Positions 40,695 to 49,567 of a stretch of DNA of 51,283 nucleotides are shown here, piece by piece. The notes beneath the pieces were generated by a model. That model had not been told where the DNA came from, did not search any database, and was given only the letters and a program-made list of their open reading frames with translations. Every line of letters starts with the position of its first letter. The stretch's first letter is position 1. Source of the stretch: Chloroflexota bacterium (lineage in GTDB: Bacteria; Chloroflexota; Ktedonobacteria; Ktedonobacterales; JADMIN01); the NCBI GenBank assembly GCA_021814145.1, contig JAKAIY010000007.1, forward strand, positions 1 through 51,283. Reading direction: 5' to 3'. A program made the position numbers and the translations under genes.

Positions 40695-41345
40695 ATGGCC
40701 AACCCCAAGACCGGGCAGAGCGCATCGGGCCGCTCGTCGCAGCCCTCCAGTTCATCATCCGCTGGCGCCGCCTCATCATGGGGCGCGCGCATCGCCAACA
40801 TCTTCCGTCCCAACTTCGGCAAAAACGGCTCCACGAAAGGTGGCTCCCGGGTCACGCGGCTGATCTTCGGCACGCTGATCTTCGTTGTGGTTGGACAGCT
40901 CCTCATCACTGGCCTGGCCGCGCTTGACAGCGCCCTCAATCTGGGGCTGCAACAGCCCGTCTTCAAAGGCGCCAGCTGGCTCACGTGGTTCTTCCTGATC
41001 TACTTCGTCATGCTGGTCGGCCTGTGGTTCGCGCTGAACTATTTCGGCTTCTTCCCCCGGCCTGAGCCGCTTCCTTCCAGCCGGACATCCACGAACGCCT
41101 CATCAGGAAGCAAGAAAGGGCCTGTCCAGATTCCTGGCATCGGCGGGCCACACGCCCGCTCGCGCCGCGCAGAGGTCACAGCGCCCGCCGCGAATGGGCG
41201 CAAGGGCGCGGCGGATACCGCCAAAGCCGCCACGAAAACCAGCGTGACAGCCACAGAAGCGGCCAGCGTCTCTGGTGAATACGACGAGGCCTACGAGCGC
41301 GTCAAGGCCGCACAGCGCCAGAAGCGGCGCCGCGAACTGCGCTAG
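40695..41345 (+). CDS. Unknown two-helix membrane protein with charged tail
   Basis: A 216-residue protein I do not recognise. The first 50 residues are Ser/Gly/Lys-rich; two hydrophobic helices follow (about 55-76 and 96-117), ending in FALNYFGFFPRPEP. The C-terminal 95 residues are low complexity (Ala, Thr, Lys, Ser), with a helical, basic end EYDEAYERVKAAQRQKRRREL. Both ends are probably cytoplasmic. AGGAG lies ten bases before the ATG. It is in line with the PRC-barrel gene 42 bp downstream. The YERVKAAQRQKRR end resembles nucleic acid-binding tails, but no function can be assigned. Confidence 0.65.
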   Translation: MANPKTGQSASGRSSQPSSSSSAGAASSWGARIANIFRPNFGKNGSTKGGSRVTRLIFGTLIFVVVGQLLITGLAALDSALNLGLQQPVFKGASWLTWFFLIYFVMLVGLWFALNYFGFFPRPEPLPSSRTSTNASSGSKKGPVQIPGIGGPHARSRRAEVTAPAANGRKGAADTAKAATKTSVTATEAASVSGEYDEAYERVKAAQRQKRRRELR

Positions 41346-41387
41346 CGCGCTCACCACTCCTGAGTGAGAGTCAAAGAGAAGGTCGAA

Positions 41388-42080
41388 ATGATCGAGAAGC
41401 TGCGCATCGGCGCGCCAGTCTATACCCGATATGACGAGCGCGCCGGCTCACTGGAGCGCATCGTCGTGTCCAGCACCGACATCCAGGAGAATGGGGAGCG
41501 GCGAGTGACCAGCCTTGTCGTGGATCCGGGATTTCGCGACCTCAGCGAGCTGCTCAGTCCGGGGTCGGTGGAGAAGCCGCGCGCCCGCACAGTTCCTATC
41601 GAGCTGGTGACCAGCATAGATGAAGATGGCGTGCGCCTCTCCTGCACGGGGGACGCGTTTGAGGCGCTGCCGCTCTTCGAGCGGCGGGAATATGTCCCCG
41701 CGCCCATCGAGCCAGAGGGGCGGCGCTTCCGCTGGGGCGATATTATCAACTACGCCGCCGCCGCCTTTGGCCTTGGCGCCGCGCCATATCTGCCCAGCAC
41801 GGAAGGCACGGCGTTCAACAAGGCGGCTGACTCCGCCGCGCTTCCCGCCAGCGCGCCCGTTTGGCGCATAGAGCCCCACGAAGAGATTGGGCGCATCGAG
41901 CGCACGCTGGTGGATTCCGAGACTGATCGCGTAACCGGTTTCGTACTGCGGCTCGACCGCATGGATGACGCGCTGGTCACGTTGCCTGTGGAAGCGATCA
42001 CCTCGATCGAGGACGGCGTCGCACATGTTGCCCTGACCGACGCCGAGCTCGATCAACTAAAGCCATACATGGAGGAGTAG
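41388..42080 (+). CDS. Double PRC-barrel-like protein
   Basis: A 230-residue soluble protein with two PRC-barrel-like halves. The first (about 1-85) contains RIGAPVYTRYDERAGSLERIVV and TSLVVDPG, the second (about 155-230) GRIERTLVDSETDRVTGFVLRLD and TLPVEAITSIEDGVAHVALT; both repeats share the pattern of a conserved G, a turn with D, V.GFV and P.E.I.S. PRC barrels are adaptor domains found in RimM and in photosynthetic reaction centres. A hinge of about 60 residues with GDIINYAAAAFGLGAAPY joins them. I use ATG 41388 with AGAAGG upstream; a GTG 24 bp earlier is possible. A strong hairpin follows the stop. Confidence 0.75.
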   Translation: MIEKLRIGAPVYTRYDERAGSLERIVVSSTDIQENGERRVTSLVVDPGFRDLSELLSPGSVEKPRARTVPIELVTSIDEDGVRLSCTGDAFEALPLFERREYVPAPIEPEGRRFRWGDIINYAAAAFGLGAAPYLPSTEGTAFNKAADSAALPASAPVWRIEPHEEIGRIERTLVDSETDRVTGFVLRLDRMDDALVTLPVEAITSIEDGVAHVALTDAELDQLKPYMEE

Positions 42081-42081
42081 A

Positions 42082-42115
42082 CGACATGCGGGGCCAGGAA
42101 AGGCCCCGCATGTCG
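42082..42115 (+). terminator. Perfect 14-bp hairpin after the PRC-barrel gene
   Basis: CGACATGCGGGGCC (42082-42095) pairs with GGCCCCGCATGTCG (42102-42115) around AGGAAA. It begins one base after the stop codon. Only two T follow, so it is a very stable hairpin without U-tract. Confidence 0.75.
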
Positions 42116-42161
42116 CCGTTAAGACCGCCTGAGCGTTATTCCGTTATAAGGAGGATGCGGC

Positions 42162-43871
42162 ATGACGCAGAGACGAGACACGCGACTCACCCGGCGCGAG
42201 TTCATCACAGCGGCGGCGGCGACCGTCGTGATCGCTGGCTGCGCGCCGCTCAGCGGCGGCTCCACGTCTATAGCGCGCCGCCCTGGGGCGTTCACGACCA
42301 CGACGCCGGTTGTTGTTGGCGGCGACGCGACTGTCCCCCCCAGCCTGTTGGAGCGTATCGCCGGCGCGATTTCCGGCCATGGCGGCGTCAGCGTCACCTA
42401 CACGCTCGCGTCCCTTATCCCGCCTCCTGACCTGTTTGTCACCTTTGGCGCCACACCGAAGGGCTACAAGACTGGCGCCACCGTCGCCTCGACCACCTGG
42501 GCGCTGGTCTCCCATCCGCGCGTCCCGGTGGAATCCGTGACGCGCGCACAGGCGCAAGCCCTGCTGGACGGCGCGACTGGAGACTGGAGCGTGGTTGGCG
42601 CGCCCTACAGTGTCCCCGTCAGGCGCTTCTCGCTTGCGGGCCTGCCCACTCCTGCTGGCGTCTCCCTCGCGGGCGCGACAAGCATGTCATCGCTTAGCGC
42701 CCTGCTTGACGCACTGCGCTCGACCCCTGGCGCGGTGGCCGCGCTGCCCACCGAGGCGGCGGACTGGTCGGTTCATCACCTGGGCGTGGACGGATTCTTC
42801 CCCACGCAGGGGCGCGGCTCCGGAGCCGGGCTGGGAACGCTGTCCCTGCGCCTGTATGTCTCGGATGAGCTGGCAAAGCAGGGCGCGGACCCAGCGAAGA
42901 TTGGCGCGAACGCTGGCGCGGCGCTCGCCTCCGGCCAGCAGACGCTCGACCTGGTCGCCGTGGGTGACATCATGCTCGGTCGCGGCGTACTCAATCAGAT
43001 GACGGCGCACAACGATTTCCGCTTCCCGTACCGCGCCATCAAGAGCGAGCTGGATGCGGGCGATGTGCGCGTGGCGAATCTGGAGTGCATGGTGACCGAC
43101 CTCGTCCAGCCACCATCCGATCCCTACACGTTCACCTTCATCTGCCCCACAAAAGGGTACGACGGCCTCTCCTACGCCGGATTCAATATTCTCACGCTGG
43201 CGAACAACCACTCCAATGGCGAGGGGCAGGTCGTCTTCAACGACATGCGCAGCCAGCTCACAAAACGCGGTTTCCTGCCGTGCGGCGGCGGCGATAACCT
43301 GGCGCAGGCGGCCGCGCCGGCCATCGCGGAGGCGAAAGGCATGCGCGTCGCCATCCTCAGCTACGACAACATCATGCCGCAGGGGCCATTCGCCACGGAA
43401 AACAGTTGGGGCCTGGCGCCGATTGATGTCAACCGCCTGCCGTCGGACATCGCGGCGGCGCGCCAGAAGGCTGATCTGGTCATCCCCTACTTCCACTGGG
43501 GCATCGAGTATACCAACGACCCAACGACCTACCAGCAAAGCGTCGCGCGGGCGGCGATTGACGCGGGCGCCGACATGGTACTGGGCAACCACCCGCACTG
43601 GACGCAGGGCATCGAGCGCTACAAGGGCAAGCTCATCATCTATTCGATGGGCAACTTTGTCTTCGATCAGGACTGGTCGGAGGCGACGATGGAGGGCATG
43701 CTGCTGCACCTCTACTGGCGCGGCGGAACGCTGGCCAGCGTGCGCTTTGTCCCCACGAAGGACGTCAGCCGCTGTGCGCCAAAGGTGATGACGCCAGCGG
43801 AAGCGGTTGGCGTCTTCAGCCGCATGTGGACCGGCACGGATGAGCTCGCCAGCGGCCGCTATGGCCCGTGA
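42162..43871 (+). CDS. Tat-exported CapA-family lipoprotein with N-terminal binding-protein-like domain
   Basis: A 569-residue protein. The N-terminus has a twin-arginine signal (TRREF, Arg11-Arg12) and a lipobox VIAGC (Cys27), so it is probably exported folded and lipid-anchored. Residues about 45-250 resemble a degenerate periplasmic binding-protein domain: HPRVPVESVTRAQAQALLDG and GDWSVVG look like PstS-type segments. Residues about 264-505 are a CapA (poly-gamma-glutamate synthesis PgsA/CapA) metallophosphatase-like domain with VAVGDIMLGRGV, NLECMV, LANNHSNGEG, YFHWGIEY, LGNHPHWTQGIE and YSMGNFVFDQ, all metal-binding positions kept. AAGGAGG lies seven bases before the ATG. capB/capC genes are absent, so a polymer synthesis role is not supported. 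Its end overlaps the GNAT remnant. Confidence 0.87.
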   Translation: MTQRRDTRLTRREFITAAAATVVIAGCAPLSGGSTSIARRPGAFTTTTPVVVGGDATVPPSLLERIAGAISGHGGVSVTYTLASLIPPPDLFVTFGATPKGYKTGATVASTTWALVSHPRVPVESVTRAQAQALLDGATGDWSVVGAPYSVPVRRFSLAGLPTPAGVSLAGATSMSSLSALLDALRSTPGAVAALPTEAADWSVHHLGVDGFFPTQGRGSGAGLGTLSLRLYVSDELAKQGADPAKIGANAGAALASGQQTLDLVAVGDIMLGRGVLNQMTAHNDFRFPYRAIKSELDAGDVRVANLECMVTDLVQPPSDPYTFTFICPTKGYDGLSYAGFNILTLANNHSNGEGQVVFNDMRSQLTKRGFLPCGGGDNLAQAAAPAIAEAKGMRVAILSYDNIMPQGPFATENSWGLAPIDVNRLPSDIAAARQKADLVIPYFHWGIEYTNDPTTYQQSVARAAIDAGADMVLGNHPHWTQGIERYKGKLIIYSMGNFVFDQDWSEATMEGMLLHLYWRGGTLASVRFVPTKDVSRCAPKVMTPAEAVGVFSRMWTGTDELASGRYGP

Positions 43872-44230
43872 CCTGTCCCTGGCGCTGGAGCATCATCCCG
43901 TCACGCCTGATCGCCGCGCCGACCTGGCGCGCTTCTCGGAGACGCACGGCAAATTCCGCTACTGCGCCTGCATGCGCTGGCGCATGACCAGCGCGGAGTT
44001 CAAGCGCCCGACAACCGAGAGCCGGGCCGCTACGCTGGAAGGTCTCGTCGCGGCGGACGCGCCAGTGAGCGTGCTGGCCTATCTGGATGGCGAGCCAGTG
44101 AGGTGGGGTCGCCTTCGCGCCACGCGAGGCGGCTGGCGCGCTGGAGCGATTCAGGGCGCTGGCCCGTGTGAACGGCCACCCTGTCTGGTCTGTGACGCGC
44201 TTCTTCATTGACCGCCATGTCCGCCGGCAG
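43861..44230 (+). pseudogene. Frameshifted and truncated GNAT acetyltransferase
   Basis: The frame from ATG 43861 (overlapping the end of the capA-like gene) reads PVTPDRRADLARF, YCACMRWRM and VLAYLDGEPVRW, the N-terminal half of a common GNAT subfamily, and then turns into unrelated sequence ending at 44211. Leaving out one G of the GGGG run at 44105-44108 restores the family sequence: VAFAPREAAGALERFRAL, then NGHPVWSVTRFFIDRHVRRQ. The homology stops near 44230, just where the acetyl-CoA binding loop (RRxG.G) should come, so the 3' third is also missing. Either the gene is decaying, or the G is a sequence error in an already truncated copy. Confidence 0.75.
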
Positions 44231-44268
44231 GCGTCACGCTCGGGAGGAGTGTCGCTGATATACGGGCG

Positions 44269-45135
44269 CTATTCCGCGCGACGGCGCAGCAGCGCCTCGT
44301 TAAACGAACCGGCGCGGTAGCCCGCCAGGTCGAGCGTCACATAGAGGTAGCCAGCCTCGCGCACAGCGGCGACGATCTCCCCGCGCGTCCCAGCGTCCAG
44401 CATTCTGGCGAACTCATCGCTGCCCACTTCGATGCGCGCGATCTTGTCATGGCTGCGCACCCGCACCTGACGGAAGCCCAGCTTGCGCAGCGCGCGCTCC
44501 GCCTTGCCGATCCTGCGCAACTCCTCCACCGTGACGGTCGTGCCATAGGGGATGCGCGAGGAGTAGCAGGCCAGCGCGGGCTTATCCCACACCGGGACGC
44601 CCAGATGGCGGGCCAGCGCGCGAATGTCCTCCTTGCTCATGCCCGCCTCATCCAGCGGCGCGGCCACCTGGCGCTCGCGCGCCGCGCGCTGGCCAGGGCG
44701 CCAGTCGCCATGATCGTCGCGGTTCATGCCATAAGCGATATGCTCCAGGCCCAGATCGCGCGCCAGCGGCTCCAGATGGTCAAAGAGCTCTGTCTTGCAG
44801 AAGTAGCAGCGCTCGGCGGTATTGGCGGCGTAGCGCGGGTCCTCCAGCTCATGCGTCTCCACCTGGACCAGCCGCGCGCCAATCGTCCGCGCCACCTCGA
44901 CAGCCTGCCGCGTCTCCTCCTCGTCGTAGGCCTCCGACGACGCCAGCGCCCCCACCGCCCGCTCGCCCAGCTCATCCGTGGCGACCTTCAGCAGCAGCGC
45001 GCTGTCCACTCCGCCCGAGTACGCGACCAGCACGGAGCCCAGCGCCCGCACCCTCTCGCGCAGCCGCTGGTATTTCTCCGCCAGCTCCGCGCCAAGCGCC
45101 TCACTCGCGCCGATCACCTCGCCTGTCTTTGCCAT
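44269..45135 (-). CDS. larE: LarE-type ATP-dependent sulfur transferase
   Basis: LarE adds sulfur to the pyridinium nickel cofactor of lactate racemase and related enzymes. The 288-residue protein has the PP-loop SGGVDS (40-45), CYFCKTELF with Cys110 and Cys113, and PALACYSSRIPYG with Cys190, the position of the sacrificial Cys of Lactobacillus LarE (Cys176). Three Cys in these places also fit the type that binds a 4Fe-4S cluster and sulfides it catalytically. I start at MAKTGEVIG, with AGGAG ten bases upstream; 45 bp more are open. larB, larC and a larA homologue are not in the window, so its target is unknown. Confidence 0.9.
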   Translation of the reverse strand: MAKTGEVIGASEALGAELAEKYQRLRERVRALGSVLVAYSGGVDSALLLKVATDELGERAVGALASSEAYDEEETRQAVEVARTIGARLVQVETHELEDPRYAANTAERCYFCKTELFDHLEPLARDLGLEHIAYGMNRDDHGDWRPGQRAARERQVAAPLDEAGMSKEDIRALARHLGVPVWDKPALACYSSRIPYGTTVTVEELRRIGKAERALRKLGFRQVRVRSHDKIARIEVGSDEFARMLDAGTRGEIVAAVREAGYLYVTLDLAGYRAGSFNEALLRRRAE

Positions 45136-45248
45136 GTCGCGCTCGCTCCTAGCCCCAGGCGCGCCCGCCGCATACGCCATGCCGCTCTGCGCCTGCCATA
45201 CTCTTTTATTCTATGCCATACGCGCCAGCGAGACACAGCATAAGTGCG

Positions 45249-45294
45249 CGAAGGTGGCGGAACTTCCTGGTTTTCAGGAAGCGCGCCACCTTCG
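45249..45294 (-). terminator. Large hairpin ending the beta-oxidation operon
   Basis: Outer stem CGAAGGTGGCG (45249-45259) with CGCCACCTTCG (45284-45294), inner stem CTTCCTG (45263-45269) with CAGGAAG (45275-45281) and a GTTTT loop. It lies 40 bp after the stop of the FadN-type gene and well before larE. No T-run follows on the minus strand. Confidence 0.65.
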
Positions 45295-45334
45295 ACGCTC
45301 CAGTGAGGTTTTCGGGGCAACCGCCCGTTTTCAC

Positions 45335-47728
45335 CTAATTCCGCAGCGGCTTGCCGGTCTTGAGCATGTGGTCCATACGGGCCTGTGTGGCAGGCATACC
45401 ACAGAGACTCAGGAAGGCCTCGCGCTCCAGGTCGAGCATATCCTGCTCGGTAAGCGTGTCGAGCGGCGAGTGGTCGCCCCCCGTCAGCACCCAGGCGAGC
45501 TTGCCCGCCACCACCGCGTCATGAGCGGTCGCCTTGCCCTGGAGTACCAGATTATCCACCTGCTGCTCCAGCACCAGCCGCGCGCCCGCACCCGCCGGAC
45601 GGAATGTTGGCGGCTCAGGAACCGCCCACTCGCCGCGCGCCTTCGCCTCCGCCAGCGCGATGGCGTCAGCCGTGGCGTCCTCCAGCAGCCGCTCGCGGTC
45701 CAGCGTCACCGCGTCGGACTTCTTGAGGAAGCCGTATTGCCGCGCGTCCTCAGCGCTGGTGGAGACGGTCGCGACGGCGATGATCTCGAAGGCGTGGCGC
45801 GCGGGCGCGAACGGGCCGCCCTCATGCGTCACCTTCTGCGAGAGCGTCTGCCAGCGGGCCAGCATCTCTTTGCAGCCGCCGCCCGCCGGAATCACACCCA
45901 CACCAGCTTCGACCAGCCCCAGATACGTCTCCGCCGCCGCGCGCACATGCTGCCCGTGCATCACAATCTCACAGCCGCCGCCAAGCACGCGACCAGCGGG
46001 CGCCACCACGACCGGAACCGGGCTGTACTTCAACGCCATGTTCGCCGCGTGCAGGTTGCGGATGCCGCGCTCGATCAACTGGAATTGCCGCATGCGCGCG
46101 GCCATCAGCACCTGCGCGATGTTCGCGCCGACGCTGAAGTCCGGCGCGTCATTGCCAACGACGACCGCGCGCCAGTTGGCCTTCGCCTCCTCGACGGCGG
46201 CGGTGAGCATGCCAGCGATATCGTCGTCGAGCGAGTTCATCTTGGTATGGAACTCAACGCCCAGCACGCCGTCGCCCATGTCAATCAGCGATGCGCCACG
46301 GTTCTCGCGCACGATCTTCGCGCCCGACTTGCGCAGGTACGTCATGCTCAGGCGGCGGGCGCTAGCGGGCAGCGGCTGGTAGCTATGGGTCTTCCAGTCC
46401 CAGAACTTCCCATCATGGTAGAAGCTGCCCACGCCGTTGCTCGCCACCTCACGCACGAGCGGCGGGATGGCGCGGCCTTCCGCCTCCATGCGCGCCACTG
46501 TCTTGCCAACGCCGAGCAGGTCCCAGGTCTGGAACGGGCCAGCCTCCCAGTTGAAGCCCCAGCGCATGGCGTTGTCAATATTCACCACGTCGTCCGCGAT
46601 CTCCTGCGCGACGGTGGCGGCGTAGAGCAGCGTATCGGCGGTCACGTCCCAGGCGAACTGGGCCGCGCGGTCATTGGCGCTGAGGATGCTGCGCACACGC
46701 TCGGCGGCGTCGGGGTTGTCCTTGACGCTATCGAGCGAGGAGAAATGCACGGAGTCCTGCGCGCGGTACTCCATCGTCGCCGGGTCCAGCACGAGGATTT
46801 CGGACTTGCCACCCTCGCCCTTGACGCGCTTGTAGAAGCCCTGACCGGTTTTGTCACCCAGCCACTTGCGCGCCACCATCTCGCGGATAAACGCGGGCTC
46901 CTGGAACACGTCGCGCTGTGGGTCATCAGGCAGGTTCTCGTAGAGGCTGTCGGCGACGTGCAGCAGCGTATCCACGCCGGCCAGATCGGCGGTGCGGAAA
47001 ACGGCGGACCTCGGGCGGCCCATCGCCGGACCGAAGATCGCGTCCACTTCCTCGATCTTGTAGCCCTTGTCAAGCATGCGCCGTACGGCGATGGCGAAGC
47101 CATAATTCCCGATGCGGTTGCCGATGAAGCTGGGCCGGTCCTTACAATAGACAACGCCTTTGCCCAGCTTCGCCGAGCAATATTCCCCCATGAACGCCAT
47201 CAACTCCGGGTCAGTCTGCGGCCCGGAAACCACCTCCAGCAGCTTCATGAAGCGCACGGGGTTAAAGAAGTGGGTGATCAAGAAGTGGCGGCGGAACTCC
47301 TCGCCGCGCCCCTCCAGGAGCATCGCCGCCGGCAAGCCCGACGTGTTGGAGCTGACGATCGTTCCCGGCTTGCGCACCCGCTCGATACGCGCGAAAAGGT
47401 CCCGCTTGGCGCCGATCTCCTCGACAATCGCCTCGACGATCCAGTCCACGCCCGCCAGTTTGTCCAGGTCATCCTCGGTGTTACCTGGCGTCACCAGTTG
47501 CGCCGCCCGGGCGGAAAAGAACGCCGAGGCGGGCCTCGCCTTGAGCGCGCGCTCGATACCCCCTAGCGCGAACCTGTTGCGGACAGCGGGGTCGGCGCTG
47601 CCCTGCGCGTCGGGCGGAACGATGTCGAGCAGCAGGGTCGGCACGCCCGCGCTGGCCAGCAGCGCCGCGATGCCCGACCCCATGATGCCCGCGCCGATGA
47701 CCGCCGCGCGCTGGATATTGTAGGTCAT
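45335..47728 (-). CDS. fadN: 3-hydroxyacyl-CoA dehydrogenase / enoyl-CoA hydratase (FadN type)
   Basis: A 797-residue multifunctional beta-oxidation enzyme, with the dehydrogenase first and the hydratase last, the order of Bacillus FadN and not that of FadB. NAD-binding AAVIGAGIMGSGIA lies at about 8-21, the dehydrogenase motif HFFNPVRFMKLLEVV at about 145-159, and a second dehydrogenase C-terminal region at about 325-430 (WGFNWEAGPFQTWD). The hydratase part (about 490-700) has the oxyanion region FSVGANI and the block GGGCEIVMHGQHVRAAAETYLGLVEAGVGVIPAGGG (about 590-625). The start is MTYNIQRAAVIG, with GAGG eight bases upstream. Follows the thiolase by 31 bp. Confidence 0.93.
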   Translation of the reverse strand: MTYNIQRAAVIGAGIMGSGIAALLASAGVPTLLLDIVPPDAQGSADPAVRNRFALGGIERALKARPASAFFSARAAQLVTPGNTEDDLDKLAGVDWIVEAIVEEIGAKRDLFARIERVRKPGTIVSSNTSGLPAAMLLEGRGEEFRRHFLITHFFNPVRFMKLLEVVSGPQTDPELMAFMGEYCSAKLGKGVVYCKDRPSFIGNRIGNYGFAIAVRRMLDKGYKIEEVDAIFGPAMGRPRSAVFRTADLAGVDTLLHVADSLYENLPDDPQRDVFQEPAFIREMVARKWLGDKTGQGFYKRVKGEGGKSEILVLDPATMEYRAQDSVHFSSLDSVKDNPDAAERVRSILSANDRAAQFAWDVTADTLLYAATVAQEIADDVVNIDNAMRWGFNWEAGPFQTWDLLGVGKTVARMEAEGRAIPPLVREVASNGVGSFYHDGKFWDWKTHSYQPLPASARRLSMTYLRKSGAKIVRENRGASLIDMGDGVLGVEFHTKMNSLDDDIAGMLTAAVEEAKANWRAVVVGNDAPDFSVGANIAQVLMAARMRQFQLIERGIRNLHAANMALKYSPVPVVVAPAGRVLGGGCEIVMHGQHVRAAAETYLGLVEAGVGVIPAGGGCKEMLARWQTLSQKVTHEGGPFAPARHAFEIIAVATVSTSAEDARQYGFLKKSDAVTLDRERLLEDATADAIALAEAKARGEWAVPEPPTFRPAGAGARLVLEQQVDNLVLQGKATAHDAVVAGKLAWVLTGGDHSPLDTLTEQDMLDLEREAFLSLCGMPATQARMDHMLKTGKPLRN

Positions 47729-47759
47729 GACACTATCCTCATATGCCGCCAGCCAGCGG

Positions 47760-48950
47760 TTACAGGCGCTCGATGATCGTGGCGACGCCCTGGCCGCCGC
47801 CGACACAGAGCGTCACCATGCCAACGCGCTTGTCCAGCGTCTCCAGGTCGTTCAGCAGCGCGCCAGTGATGCGCGCGCCCGTGCAGCCCAGCGGATGACC
47901 CAGCGCGATGGCGCCGCCGTGCGGGTTCACCTTCTCCTCGTCCAGCCCCAGCTCGCGGATCACGGCCAGCGACTGCGCGGCGAAGGCTTCGTTCAGCTCG
48001 ATCAGGTCAATGTCAGAGAGCTGCATGCCTGCCCGCTTGAGCGCCTTGCGCACGGCGGGGACCGGACCGATGCCCATGATCTCCGGCGCGACGCCCGCCA
48101 CGGCCATCGCGATGACCCGCGCGCGCGGTCTGAAGCCCAGCTCGCGCGCCTTCTCCAGCGACATCATCACCACCGCCGAGGCGCCATCGTTCAGCGGACT
48201 GCTGTTGCCCGCCGTCACCGTGCCGCCCGCGATGAACGCTGGCTCCAGCGAGGCCAACCGCTCCAGCGACGTGTCGCGGCGCGGGCCTTCGTCAGTGTCC
48301 AGCCTGCCGCCGTCTGGCAGCGTGACAGGGACGATCTCCTTCGCCAGGATGCCCGCGTCCATCGCGGCCAGCGCGCGCTGATGGCTTTGCAGCGCGAAGC
48401 GGTCCTGCTCCTCACGGGTGATGCCATACTTCTTCGCCAGGTTCTCCGCTGTATGGCCCATCGGAATGTAGGACTGCGCGAAGTCGGTGGTCATCGTGCC
48501 GGGAAGACCGCAGGCCTCGACGCCATTGGGATTGTTGATCAGCTTTGGGTTGAAGCTGGGATTGAACCCACCCATCGGCACGCGCGACATGCTCTCCACG
48601 CCGCCAACAACGATGATATCCCCCTGGCCCAGCATGACGCTCTGCGCCGCCATGTTCACCGCTTGCAGGCTACTAGCGCAAAAGCGGTTCACCGTCACGG
48701 CGCCCGCCGTTGTGGGCAGGCCCGCCAGCCCGGTGATGATGCGCGCCAGGTTCATGCCCTGCTCCCCCTCAGGGAAGGCGCAGCCGACGATCACATCCTC
48801 AATCTGGGTGTAGTCGAAAGCCGGGATGCGGCTCAGCGCGCCCCGGATGGCGACAGCTCCCAGGTCATCGGCGCGCACGGCTTTGAGCGCGCCCTTGCCA
48901 GCCCGGCCAATCGGCGTTCGGGCGGCGCTGACAATCACGGCTTCTGGCAT
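47760..48950 (-). CDS. fadA: Acetyl-CoA C-acyltransferase (3-ketoacyl-CoA thiolase)
   Basis: The thiolase that cleaves 3-ketoacyl-CoA in the last step of beta-oxidation. The 396-residue product has nucleophile Cys91 in [10 protein letters not shown], the His in [19 protein letters not shown] (about 340-358) and the second Cys in LCVGGGQG near the C-terminus. In the same operon as the FadN-type enzyme and an acyl-CoA dehydrogenase, as in Bacillus fadNAE, so a catabolic thiolase is preferred over a biosynthetic acetoacetyl-CoA thiolase. GAGAGGA lies somewhat far (about 10 bases) before the ATG. Confidence 0.95.
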   Translation of the reverse strand: MPEAVIVSAARTPIGRAGKGALKAVRADDLGAVAIRGALSRIPAFDYTQIEDVIVGCAFPEGEQGMNLARIITGLAGLPTTAGAVTVNRFCASSLQAVNMAAQSVMLGQGDIIVVGGVESMSRVPMGGFNPSFNPKLINNPNGVEACGLPGTMTTDFAQSYIPMGHTAENLAKKYGITREEQDRFALQSHQRALAAMDAGILAKEIVPVTLPDGGRLDTDEGPRRDTSLERLASLEPAFIAGGTVTAGNSSPLNDGASAVVMMSLEKARELGFRPRARVIAMAVAGVAPEIMGIGPVPAVRKALKRAGMQLSDIDLIELNEAFAAQSLAVIRELGLDEEKVNPHGGAIALGHPLGCTGARITGALLNDLETLDKRVGMVTLCVGGGQGVATIIERL

Positions 48951-49021
48951 GGTGTGGTTTCGATCCTCTCTGATAGCAGGCTCTCATGGGCCTGAATTTG
49001 TGCGATGCGTCGCTCCCCTTC

Positions 49022-49561
49022 TCAGGAGCGCGCTCCGGTCGCGGCGCCGCTCACCTCGCTGCGTGTATCCCGCTCCGCCGCGGGCGTATCGCGCCGGATG
49101 TAGATGACCTTCTCGACCTCAGCGTAAACAACGCCTTGCGCGTCGGTCAGCGTGACGGTGTAGACGCGGTCAACCGAGCGCGCCGTGTCCAGCGCGGCGC
49201 GAATGGCGTCCACATCCGCCCCATCGAGCGCGAACCGCGCATAGAGCGTGCCGCGGCCCGGCTTGCGGAAGCGGATGCTCGCGGCTTTGTCCCAGACGGT
49301 GTAGCCCTTGCCCAGATTGCGAATGAGCATGATCATGTAGAACGGGTCCACCGCCGCGTACATGCTGCCGCCGTAGATCGTGCCGACATAGTTGCGCGTC
49401 CGCAGACTCAGCGGCAGCCGGATGCGCACATCGCGCCAGTCGGCGGAGATATGCGTCACCCGCGCGCCAGTCCCGCGATAGACCGGCGCCAGGTTGAACC
49501 CCCAACGGGTCACGCGCGTCACCCATGATTCGGGCCGGTCCGGCGGCGCCAGCTTCGCCAT
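49022..49561 (-). CDS. DUF4442 hot-dog fold protein (thioesterase-like)
   Basis: A 179-residue protein with the DUF4442 pattern: RNYVGTIYGGSMYAAVDPFYMIML (in two parts, about 56-79) and VWDKAASIRFRKPGRG (about 88-103). This is a hot-dog fold related to acyl-CoA thioesterases; activity is unproven. The last 25 residues are a polar tail. Only AAGG far upstream of the ATG serves as a ribosome binding site. It begins 6 bp after the other hot-dog gene, so the two are probably made together and could form a mixed oligomer. In this operon they may release excess acyl-CoA. Confidence 0.8.
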   Translation of the reverse strand: MAKLAPPDRPESWVTRVTRWGFNLAPVYRGTGARVTHISADWRDVRIRLPLSLRTRNYVGTIYGGSMYAAVDPFYMIMLIRNLGKGYTVWDKAASIRFRKPGRGTLYARFALDGADVDAIRAALDTARSVDRVYTVTLTDAQGVVYAEVEKVIYIRRDTPAAERDTRSEVSGAATGARS

Positions 49562-49567
49562 TGGGCG

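Noticed and set aside
44978-47566. 862-codon plus-strand open frame
   Set aside because: Antisense shadow of the FadN-type gene; amino acid composition is typical of reverse-strand translation and no domain is visible.
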